Origin: Alphaproteobacteria bacterium
Lineage (GTDB): Bacteria > Pseudomonadota > Alphaproteobacteria > Rhizobiales > GCA-2746425
Reading direction: 5' to 3'
Length of the DNA stretch: 64,000 bases
NCBI GenBank assembly: GCA_024743215.1
Contig: JANSWZ010000015.1
Coordinates: 21,806-85,805, forward strand
Both the position numbers and the translations under genes were made by a program. Below the pieces are notes generated by a model. That model saw only the letters and a list, made by a program, of their open reading frames with translations. It ran no database searches and was not told the DNA's origin. Each line of letters begins with the position of its first letter. Within the stretch, counting starts at the first letter, position 1. Positions 1-7,389 of this stretch are shown here, one piece after another.

Positions 1-2
1 TT

Positions 3-917
3 GCAAATGCACTTTTCGATTTTGAAAAAAGCACCGGATTCAAGTCGTTCAAAGCCTTTCGGATTGAACAAGCCATCGCCTACAAACAAAAGCTTTCGCA
101 AGCCACTCACCAGCGAACAGGCAAACCTCTTTCAAAGGCCACCATCAGCAGTCGCTTACGTATGGTCAAGCCCTTCATAATTTGGTTGGCAGACAAGCCC
201 GGTTACAAATCTCGGATCTCATATGGCGATGCCGAGTATTTTAATTTGAATACAAAGGACATGCGAGTGGCACATGCTCGCCGCGATATTCCTTATCCTA
301 CGCTTGACCAATGCCATCATGCCTTCCAGGCGATGCCAGACAAAACCATCTTCGACAAACGAGACAAGGCCATTTTTGCATTTCTCATGATCACAGGAAT
401 CAGAGACGGCGCTCTGGCTTCATTGACGCTTAAACGCATCGATTTGGTAGAAGCGTGTGTTCACCAAGATGCCAGAGATGTAAAAACCAAGGCATCCAAG
501 ACCTTCACGACATGGTTTCTGCCCGTCGGAGATGAGTACCGTGCTTGTGTCGAGGAATGGGTCGGGCTCTTGCGCAAAGAAATGCTATTTGGTTACGATG
601 ATGCATTTTTTCCAAAGCCGGAAATGGTCGTTGGTAAGAATGCCTTCACAGTCTCAGGTCTTTCGAAAGCCCAATATGCCAGCGCCACAAAAATCCGCGA
701 AGTTACCAAGGAGGCTTTTACCCGTGTAGGCATGCATCCATTTGCACCACATAGTTTTCGCAAAACTTTGTCCCTCTGGGGCGACAAGCACTTTCAGTCT
801 CGTGAAGCGTTCAGAGCATTTTCGCAGAATATGGGCCATGAAAATGTGGCAACGACAGTGAATTCCTACATTCCGGTTTCTCGCGAGCGACAGGCCGAAT
901 TGATTCGGGGGATGTAA
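3..917 (+). CDS. Tyrosine-type site-specific recombinase (integrase), 5' end outside window
   Basis: The frame is open from the first bases, so the true start lies upstream; an internal ATG at 162 is not a credible start because the preceding ~53 codons read as a core-binding (SAM-like) domain. The catalytic domain shows the family set: an Arg in the GIRDGALASL segment, the HSFR (HxxR) box, a GHENVATT segment giving the second His, and a Tyr in NSYIP as nucleophile. The enzyme would cut and rejoin DNA at an attachment site. It sits at the left of an AT-rich segment ending at a tRNA 3'-end fragment near 12.4 kb, so it is probably the island's own integrase. All four catalytic boxes are intact, so it may be active. 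Confidence 0.85.
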   Translation, partial: ANALFDFEKSTGFKSFKAFRIEQAIAYKQKLSQATHQRTGKPLSKATISSRLRMVKPFIIWLADKPGYKSRISYGDAEYFNLNTKDMRVAHARRDIPYPTLDQCHHAFQAMPDKTIFDKRDKAIFAFLMITGIRDGALASLTLKRIDLVEACVHQDARDVKTKASKTFTTWFLPVGDEYRACVEEWVGLLRKEMLFGYDDAFFPKPEMVVGKNAFTVSGLSKAQYASATKIREVTKEAFTRVGMHPFAPHSFRKTLSLWGDKHFQSREAFRAFSQNMGHENVATTVNSYIPVSRERQAELIRGM

Positions 918-1554
918 AAAATTCTGTCGAAAAGTATGTCAGAAAAACTCAAATCATGACGATAAGCGCGTTACTCTGCATAGCTAAAGTGCGCTACGCG
1001 CACCGCCTCATACTCATCTCTCAAAAATGATGTTGGAAAGACAATCAAACAACGACAAACACCAGTGCAATTTGATTGATCGAAGCTGCTTTGCAATGAA
1101 TACAAAGAGGTGCAATTTTCAGGCCAGCTCTCGAACCATTATCCGTGTGGCAAGTTTTCTAAATTGATAGGGCAGGGGTTGCGCTTGGTCTTCGTTTCAC
1201 TACGACCAGGCGTAACCGGTTTGAATATCCCAAACCGAACCACAGCCTATCAACATGCTCACTCCGGCAAGGCTTCGCCTTCTTCTCTGCGTTACGATCC
1301 CTGCGGGATGCCTTGCGCTCCGCGTGCTGATACTCTGAGGGGGTCGGCTCCGAGAGAATGTCAACAAAACGCCTCCGGCGGATCTTCCTAGAGAATGAAT
1401 GAAAAAGTGAGGATCTGCACGCTAAACCTACCGCATTGCCGTGACAAAAATTTGTCCGGCATCCCCGCCGTTAGGCGCTGTCCCTTGAGGGAGAGACAAA
1501 GAGGGTGAAATCTTAAAAGCTGGCATTTCCCCTTGAAAATGCCATACTTAGGCT
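918..1554. other. Gene-free 640-base stretch after the integrase
   Basis: No supported gene. A 93-codon open frame at 1110-1391 has no recognisable domain and a low-complexity, composition-driven translation, so it is not called. The middle part (about 1260-1390) is GC-richer than its flanks and may be debris of another element, but no family could be recognised by eye. Confidence 0.4.
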
Positions 1555-1743
1555 ATGACTGATTTAAAAAATAAATTGAACGTTGAAGAAATGACCTGTG
1601 ACACTGGCCAGCCGCCAGTTGACGGCCATGACGCATGGGTCAGAGGCCAGATCAAAACACGTTTGGCCAAAAAAGACGCAGGCACAGCCACCTATCATTC
1701 ACTTGATGAAGTCGCAGCAGAATTCGGATTCGATGCACGTTAG
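1555..1743 (+). CDS. ParD/RHH-type antitoxin candidate
   Basis: A 62-residue protein directly upstream of, and overlapping by 11 bases, a ParE-like toxin gene. The C-terminal half (residues 25-62), with the HDAWVRGQIKTRL segment followed by HSLDEVAAEFGF, matches the short acidic/helical antitoxins that accompany ParE in alphaproteobacteria. In this family the antitoxin binds and neutralises the toxin and represses the shared promoter. The order antitoxin-then-toxin with overlapping frames is the usual arrangement and gives the main support. No classical N-terminal ribbon-helix-helix was confirmed by eye. Confidence 0.7.
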   Translation: MTDLKNKLNVEEMTCDTGQPPVDGHDAWVRGQIKTRLAKKDAGTATYHSLDEVAAEFGFDAR

Positions 1744-2011
1744 AATTCTCGACGAGGCACGCGCCGACCTTCGCAATATCTCAAACTACATCAAGTCTGA
1801 AAATCCAGCCGCAGCGCAGCGGGTGATTACCGCAATACTCACCACCATATCACAGCTCGAAAACTTCCCCTTTTTAGGCCGTAACGGCCGAGAGGAGGGG
1901 ACACGGGAAATCTCTGTGCCCAGAGTTCCATATTTTGTCATCTACACATTGCCCGATGAATATCATATCGACATTGAGGCCGTGTTCCATGAGACAATGG
2001 CAATTATGTAG
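1733..2011 (+). CDS. ParE/RelE-superfamily toxin
   Basis: A 92-residue protein starting at the ATG inside the end of the antitoxin gene; a longer reading back to 1598 would only duplicate the antitoxin region in another frame. It has the ParE layout: an N-terminal helical hairpin (ARADLRNISNYIKSENPAAA, helix 2 beginning with the AAAQRV segment), then FPFLGRNGREEGTREI, the strand VPYFVIYT, and a final strand ending in VFHE. Known ParE toxins inhibit gyrase; RelE relatives cut mRNA, but the RelE catalytic residues are not apparent. The pair probably stabilises the island. Confidence 0.85.
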   Translation: MHVRILDEARADLRNISNYIKSENPAAAQRVITAILTTISQLENFPFLGRNGREEGTREISVPRVPYFVIYTLPDEYHIDIEAVFHETMAIM

Positions 2012-2027
2012 AAAAGATAGGGGAATC

Positions 2028-3350
2028 ATGAATATTAAAATTGACAGAAAAATGGCCTTTTGCATCCCTTTCGTATTTCTGGGTTTTGCAGCAGGTCTTC
2101 CTCTGTTGTTGGTATATTCAACGCTGACGGCATGGCTGTTTGAATTAGGGATTAGCAAAACAACGATTGGTTTTTTCGCTTGGGTTAGCATCGCCTATTC
2201 ATTTAAGTTTCTATGGGCACCACTCGTAGATCATATGCCTATCTGGAAGCTGACACGCCGGTTTGGTCATCGCCGTAGTTGGTTGCTTGTATCACAGGTG
2301 GGAGTATTGATTGGCTTACTTTTGATGGCTTCAATTGATCCTGGAAAAAATCTTGTGTTGTTTGCGCTATGTGCACTTTTGGTTGCAGTGTCGTCTGCGA
2401 CACAGGACATTACGTTGGATGCCTACCGCATCGAATATGCCCCCGACGAGAAACAAGGTATCCTTATCGCGGCTTATCAATTTGGTTACCGCACAGCGAT
2501 GTTGATTGCTGGTGCAGGCGCTTTGATATTGGCTGAGCAATATTCATGGAGCACAACTTACGTTGCTGCCTCCACGCTGATGTTTGTTGGTATGGTAACA
2601 GTATTATTAGTGAAGGAAACTAAACCCTATAAAAATAGTGCGTTGGATCAAAACGCACCGCCACCACTTAGGCGCCGGTCGTCAGTGGAGTGGCTAGCTG
2701 AGTTGTACAGAGTATTGATTTTGCCCATGACCGACATCATTCAACGGTATCGGTGGGAGGCCATTATTATTCTTTCATTCGTCGGATTATTTCGGATTTC
2801 TGATCTGGCTATGGCCATTATGGTAAACCCTTTTCTGCTTGAAACAGGCTTCACTAAGCTGCAAATTGCGGAAATCTCCAAGCTCTATGGTTTTATTATG
2901 GTACTCGTAGGGGCAGCTATTGGTGGTGGAATCGTATCGCGTTTTGGCGTGGTATCGCCTTTGCTTGTGGGATCAATTTTAGTATCCTTCAGTAATCTTG
3001 CTTTTTTGCTCGTTGCCAAGCAAGCGGGCCCTGAGGTGTTTTGGCTAATCGTTGCTGTGAGCATTGAGAACTTAGCTAGCGGATTTGCAGGAACAGTTTT
3101 TATAGCCTTTCTGTCTAGCTTAACATCTAGGTCTTTTACTGCCACCCAATACGCCTTATTGTCGTCCTTTATGTTGATGCCTGGTAAATTTATCTCAGGG
3201 TTTTCAGGTATAGTTGTCGATGGATTTGGGTATGATTCCTTTTTTGTCTACTCGACATTATTGGGTATCCCAAGCATCTTCCTTGCGGCAGGACTGATAT
3301 TCATGAAATCTAGGGCAGCATCAGAAAGTGGTAGAGATACGTTGACCTAG
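2028..3350 (+). CDS. ampG: AmpG-like muropeptide MFS permease
   Basis: A 440-residue polytopic protein with about 12 to 14 hydrophobic segments. The start at 2028 is chosen because it is preceded by AGGGG at good spacing; the open frame upstream overlaps the toxin gene. The N-terminus (FVFLGFAAGLPLLLVYSTLTAW in two overlapping motifs) and the AYSFKFLWAPLVDH loop are hallmarks of AmpG, which imports anhydro-muropeptides for recycling. The SSATQDITLDAYRIE segment at about residue 120 is the AmpG TM4 signature. It converges, with one base between stop codons, on a serine hydrolase gene that lies downstream of a lytic transglycosylase gene, so three peptidoglycan functions are grouped. Confidence 0.88.
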   Translation: MNIKIDRKMAFCIPFVFLGFAAGLPLLLVYSTLTAWLFELGISKTTIGFFAWVSIAYSFKFLWAPLVDHMPIWKLTRRFGHRRSWLLVSQVGVLIGLLLMASIDPGKNLVLFALCALLVAVSSATQDITLDAYRIEYAPDEKQGILIAAYQFGYRTAMLIAGAGALILAEQYSWSTTYVAASTLMFVGMVTVLLVKETKPYKNSALDQNAPPPLRRRSSVEWLAELYRVLILPMTDIIQRYRWEAIIILSFVGLFRISDLAMAIMVNPFLLETGFTKLQIAEISKLYGFIMVLVGAAIGGGIVSRFGVVSPLLVGSILVSFSNLAFLLVAKQAGPEVFWLIVAVSIENLASGFAGTVFIAFLSSLTSRSFTATQYALLSSFMLMPGKFISGFSGIVVDGFGYDSFFVYSTLLGIPSIFLAAGLIFMKSRAASESGRDTLT

Positions 3351-3351
3351 G

Positions 3352-4404
3352 TTAGACATGTGGCGAAGGATAAGTTGAAGTTAAACTATCTATAACAAGA
3401 TCAAGAACCTCGCGTCTAAGAGCATTTATTTCGTTGTTTTTGGTTCTTTGTGGGTAGACACGGTTGCTTAATAGAATGACTGCAGCTCGGCATGTCGGGG
3501 AGACAGATAGCATTGTTCCAGTGAAGCCTGTGTGGCTAAGCCAGCCTTCTGAAGCGCTTACTGGCATGGTGCGTGGATTGAATACGTCCCAACCGAGTGT
3601 ATAGGTGCCTGTAGAATCTTTGTAATGATGGGTTCTAAAGTCAAGAGCATGTTTAGATGAACTATGATCCATATAGGCTTGGCAAAAAAGCCGCAGATCA
3701 GGCAGTGTTGAAAACAAGCCTGCGTGTCCGGCGACACCTCCTAGAATACGAGTATTCTCATCATGGACAATACCTTGGGCAACCGTGCTTAATGATTGTA
3801 CCCATTCAGTAGGTACGGCCATTTTACGATCTTCAACAACTGGGTTGAATTGTGTGTCTTTCATACCCAGTGATGTAAACACATGTTCTTTAAAAATACT
3901 TGCTAGATCTTTCTCAAATAATTGTTCCAGCGCCTGACCTAACAGGATATAGGATGCGTCGTCATAAGTTCGTACACCGCCAGCTGGCCCCTTGAGAAAT
4001 GTACGCAAGACGGCGTCTTCGATGGCTTCCTTGCTGGTTTTAGTTTTGAAATAATCGATGGCACCTGAAAATCCCGCGCGGTGAGCCAATAGATCTGTCA
4101 GTAATAAGGCCGACTTATCTGGAAATCTGTCACAGTTAAGCAAATCACCCAAACGGGTCTCTAAATTGATTACGCCAGTTTCGGCGAGGCCTTGATAGCA
4201 GTAAAGCGTGCCAATTACTTTGGTTAGGGACGCAATGTCCCAAAGAGAATTTGCTGCAATAGATGCCGATAACGGATGATAGGTATGTCGGCCATGAAAA
4301 AGCTGGATATCATATTCGGGTGTTAACACTGCGCATGCAAACCCGGGAGCGACACGGTTCTGGCACGCCAAGCATAGCGCTGTGGTAAGGGCATTTTTCA
4401 GCAT
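3352..4404 (-). CDS. Serine beta-lactamase-family hydrolase without signal peptide
   Basis: A 350-residue protein of the class C beta-lactamase/esterase family (Pfam Beta-lactamase). The nucleophile box SLTK is at residues 59-62, the second motif is YDD at 147-149 in place of the usual YxN, and the third is HTG at 291-293 in place of KTG. There is no signal peptide, so it probably acts in the cytosol; this argues against a classical AmpC and for an esterase, D-peptidase or cytosolic muropeptide hydrolase. It lies 24 bases downstream of the lytic transglycosylase gene and is probably cotranscribed with it. Confidence 0.82.
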   Translation of the reverse strand: MLKNALTTALCLACQNRVAPGFACAVLTPEYDIQLFHGRHTYHPLSASIAANSLWDIASLTKVIGTLYCYQGLAETGVINLETRLGDLLNCDRFPDKSALLLTDLLAHRAGFSGAIDYFKTKTSKEAIEDAVLRTFLKGPAGGVRTYDDASYILLGQALEQLFEKDLASIFKEHVFTSLGMKDTQFNPVVEDRKMAVPTEWVQSLSTVAQGIVHDENTRILGGVAGHAGLFSTLPDLRLFCQAYMDHSSSKHALDFRTHHYKDSTGTYTLGWDVFNPRTMPVSASEGWLSHTGFTGTMLSVSPTCRAAVILLSNRVYPQRTKNNEINALRREVLDLVIDSLTSTYPSPHV

Positions 4405-4428
4405 CTATTGTCCCTTCTAAATACCGTA

Positions 4429-5727
4429 CTATTTTTGACGCAACCTTTCCAAAAATGTTGGAGATGGGTAGCCATCAGGTGGCAGCCCATTGGCGCTTTG
4501 GTATGCCTGAACTGCAGTAATGACTCTTGTATCAATCTTTCCATCGTAGCGTTTTGGGTCAAAGCCTGCTTCATACATGAGTTTTTGCATGTCTTTGCGC
4601 TCCGACAGAGATAAAAGGCGTGCGTTATTTGGCCACGAACTTACAAAGTTACCGCTGCGTCCTGCAAGTGCATCTGACAGCAAGCCAGTCGCCATGATGT
4701 AGGTTGGTGTAACATTGTATTTGCGTATAGCTTCAAAGTTTTGAGACACCATTAGAGCAGGCCCCGTTTCACCAGCAGGCAGAAATAGTGTTGCATTGCC
4801 CATTGAATTAAAAGCCTGCTTATCGGCGCTGCTAATTCCTGATTTTTCCCATTCTATAGGCGACTTCCGGATGCCTGGGTTTGCAAGTGCCAAATCAAAT
4901 CCATCGGGCAGCTGAACCTCAATGGCCCAGCGCTGATTTGATATCCAACCAAAGTTTTGGAGATAGGCTGCCGCCGATGCAAGTGCATCTGTTGGGTTTT
5001 TTGACCAAATATTTCGGCGGCCGTCACCGTCGAAATCAACCGCGTAAGAATTGAAAGAGCTTGGCATAAATTGCGTATGTCCCATCGCTCCAGCCCAGCT
5101 TCCGATCATCTTGTTTAGCGTGATATCACCGTTTTGAAGAATTTTGAGCGCCTCAATTAACTCATTTTCGAAAAAGGCGCTGCGGCGGCCATCATAAGCT
5201 AGCGTGGCTAGCGAACGGATTGTACTACTTTTGCCCATGTAACCACCATAGGATGTCTCCAGCCCCCAAATTGCTACGATCACTTCTTTTTCGACTCCGT
5301 AGCGCTTACTGAGCTTGTTTAGCACCACTTGATGCCTCAACATCGCTTTTTTGCCGCCGGCTATACGTTCGGGTGTCACAGACCTTTCAAGGTATTCGCC
5401 GATTGTTCGAGTAAAATCACTTTGTCGTCGATCCAATCGGATGACTTGCTGATTGTAGCGTATATCGTTGAGGGTTTTTTCAAGGGTAGTGTGAGAAATT
5501 CCCGCCAGTAATGCCCGTTCTTTAAATTTGACCAACCAAGCGGAAAAGTCTTTAGATCTAGATTGTGTGTGTAGTCGTGCTAGGCTTTCTGCGCTCGAAA
5601 TGGTGTTTTTCTCTGCGGCTTTACCACTTGCGCTCCACGACATGCCAAAGAGACCAATACCCAAGGCAAGCGCCAAAACGGAAGTAGAAACGTTCACGTA
5701 ACTCAATTTTAATAATACGGTGTTCAC
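4429..5727 (-). CDS. MltB-type membrane-associated lytic murein transglycosylase
   Basis: A 432-residue exported protein starting at GTG, supported by an AAGAGGTG ribosome site just upstream. A hydrophobic signal segment covers about residues 12-30, without a clear lipobox. The SLT_2/MltB catalytic domain follows (about 60-360), with the catalytic Glu157 in the WGLETSYG motif and an SWAGAMGHTQFMPSSF segment. A C-terminal peptidoglycan-binding module occupies about 372-432. MltB enzymes cleave glycan strands to 1,6-anhydro-muropeptides, which are AmpG substrates; the AmpG-like gene is next door. Confidence 0.9.
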   Translation of the reverse strand: MNTVLLKLSYVNVSTSVLALALGIGLFGMSWSASGKAAEKNTISSAESLARLHTQSRSKDFSAWLVKFKERALLAGISHTTLEKTLNDIRYNQQVIRLDRRQSDFTRTIGEYLERSVTPERIAGGKKAMLRHQVVLNKLSKRYGVEKEVIVAIWGLETSYGGYMGKSSTIRSLATLAYDGRRSAFFENELIEALKILQNGDITLNKMIGSWAGAMGHTQFMPSSFNSYAVDFDGDGRRNIWSKNPTDALASAAAYLQNFGWISNQRWAIEVQLPDGFDLALANPGIRKSPIEWEKSGISSADKQAFNSMGNATLFLPAGETGPALMVSQNFEAIRKYNVTPTYIMATGLLSDALAGRSGNFVSSWPNNARLLSLSERKDMQKLMYEAGFDPKRYDGKIDTRVITAVQAYQSANGLPPDGYPSPTFLERLRQK

Positions 5728-6042
5728 AATTGCACCTCTTATCCCATTGATATTAAGTTAGAATATCCGACATCTTTTTTGCAATATTGTGGTAAAAATG
5801 AATTGGTTTTTGTCAATTCAAAGATGATCCTGGAACTCAGACAAGAATCTTTACCCTTCGGCAGCAGCCGGCCATATAGAGATTAACGTTCAGCACCTCT
5901 CGCATGATGGTGGTTCGTGGTCTGCCACTTGATCGGACCACTGGGAACAGTGATTCAAGAAAGACCTACACGCGATCCGTTAAATCGGTTGCTTGTCAAA
6001 TAACCTAGGGGGATCTTTCGACCCGATTATAGGTTGTCTCAA
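5728..6042. other. Non-coding gap, no recognised feature
   Basis: About 315 bases between the transglycosylase start and a small SH3-like gene. It must contain the promoter for the transglycosylase operon. No coding frame, repeat or transposase remnant could be recognised. Confidence 0.4.
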
Positions 6043-6474
6043 TCAATCCATCCGCCGCAAATTCCGATCTAATACATAACCATTGAGCCCCTTAAACGTG
6101 ACACTGCACCAGGTTTTAGCAGCATGTCGTGCACAAACCTTCACTTTTATATTTCTAGCACCCGATGGTATTGCACCAATTTTTTGAGACGCACCTGATC
6201 TGCCGGAATAGATGGTGATCGATTCATTTGAGCCTAAGCCAACGATCCGAGCCGTAAAGTTGCCAAAGTTACCATGGGGAACCCGCCCGTCCGAAATAGA
6301 TAACACTATGCTATTTCTGGTGTCTAAAGCTGACACCGTGCCAACAAATAATGCTGCATTTTGATTGTGCCAGCCTAATGCAAACCCAGAGCTAGTAATT
6401 CCTATAAAAACATTGAGGTAAACGAATAACTTAGCGCAATAAAGAAATACCAGTTTATTCCAATCTAAATGCAT
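6043..6474 (-). CDS. Small exported SH3-like domain protein
   Basis: A 143-residue protein with an N-terminal hydrophobic segment (about residues 7-32) acting as signal or anchor. Its C-terminal half ends in CSVTFKGLNGYVLDRNL, the typical end of a bacterial SH3 domain, with two cysteines in the preceding strands. Such domains often bind cell-wall peptides. It is monocistronic by position, and its promoter would lie in the IS-remnant region upstream. Function unknown. Confidence 0.6.
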   Translation of the reverse strand: MHLDWNKLVFLYCAKLFVYLNVFIGITSSGFALGWHNQNAALFVGTVSALDTRNSIVLSISDGRVPHGNFGNFTARIVGLGSNESITIYSGRSGASQKIGAIPSGARNIKVKVCARHAAKTWCSVTFKGLNGYVLDRNLRRMD

Positions 6475-6513
6475 CTGATTGTCACTCCCTCTTAGGTTGC
6501 GCGATATACATTG

Positions 6514-6675
6514 CTATGGATTGAGTGGCTCCAAGTTACCTAGACGACCCTCGGTCGTCGTTCTCTGCTGCTGTTCGAAGTTGAAAGATGACAGCAGCCC
6601 ATTGTTAGCGTGCTTGCGTTTCAGATTATAGAACATGTTGATGTAGTCGAACACATCTGATCTGGCTTGCTCGCG
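6514..6675 (-). pseudogene. IS3-family transposase OrfB C-terminal remnant
   Basis: The reverse strand reads EQARSDVFDYINMFYN followed by LKRKHANNGLLSSFNFEQQ and a stop, the characteristic last 50 residues of IS3-family OrfB integrases, including the conserved FDYI-FYN-KR-H block. An in-frame stop lies immediately upstream, and the DDE catalytic core is absent. No inverted repeats could be delimited, so this is a decayed fragment. Confidence 0.8.
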
Positions 6676-6830
6676 TGTTCAAGATTACGCTGCTTTAGTA
6701 ACAATGCCCAGCCCATTTTGGTAAACTGTAAACTATGATCTGATTGGATGAACCATTTTCCTTTGGCTTCCTGCGGTACACCGCCGTAAGTAGCGCCTGA
6801 ATATGTAGAGTTGCCAAAACATCAATTATT
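6676..6830. other. Remainder of gap before the cytochrome operon
   Basis: No gene seen. The bases upstream of 6873 are expected to hold the promoter of the cytochrome c'-diheme operon. No operator-like palindrome is obvious. Confidence 0.3.
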
Positions 6831-6872
6831 GTGTCAGACTTTCATTTGATATTGGAGCGAAAGGTATTTGGT

Positions 6873-7340
6873 ATGCAACTTACGGTCAGGACAATACGGC
6901 AATGGGGGTATAAGATTGCCTTAATCACGGGTGTCAGCACACTTGCTATACATATGGCGCTAGCAGATTCAGTTTCTGATAGAAATGCTGCGATGAAAGA
7001 TGTTGGTAAAGCTATGAAGTCACTGGCTGATACAGCTAAGGGGGCAGTGGAATTCGTTGGTGAAGATGTTGAAAAAAACGCGCAGACTATTGTTTCGCTA
7101 TTTGAAGTAGCAAGACCATTGTTTGACAACGGTGAGGAAGTTTCCGGAAGTCGTGCCAAGGCGACCATCTGGTCTGATGCTGCTGGTTTTTCAAAGGAAT
7201 TTGATGACGGAATAGCTGCAGCCAAGGCGGTTGCTGACGCCGGGGCGGAGTATGATGAAGACGCCTTCAAGGCTGCATTTGGCGAGCTTGGTGGTTCATG
7301 CAAGAGTTGTCACGAAAGCTATCGTCTTCCAAAAGAATGA
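6873..7340 (+). CDS. Periplasmic cytochrome c'
   Basis: A 155-residue exported protein. The start at 6873 places GGAGCG/AAGG upstream and gives a clean signal peptide (cleavage after about residue 31, ALA-D); the frame extends upstream to an ATG at 6831. The mature part is a helical bundle (RNAAMKDVGKAMKSL at the start of helix 1), and the single heme-binding CKSCH is at residues 143-147, close to the C-terminus, as is diagnostic for cytochrome c' (Pfam Cytochrom_C_2). Family members bind NO or act in electron transfer. It is the first gene of a three-gene run of exported proteins. Confidence 0.88.
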   Translation: MQLTVRTIRQWGYKIALITGVSTLAIHMALADSVSDRNAAMKDVGKAMKSLADTAKGAVEFVGEDVEKNAQTIVSLFEVARPLFDNGEEVSGSRAKATIWSDAAGFSKEFDDGIAAAKAVADAGAEYDEDAFKAAFGELGGSCKSCHESYRLPKE

Positions 7341-7389
7341 CTAGCTTTGACATCCTATTGGCATGAGGACCGTTTTCCGGGGAGAGAAC

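Noticed and set aside
1110..1391. 93-codon frame after the integrase
   Set aside because: No domain, weak start, GC-rich patch translation; treated as non-coding.
3352..4404. Calling the serine hydrolase an AmpC antibiotic-resistance enzyme
   Set aside because: No signal peptide and altered second and third active-site motifs.
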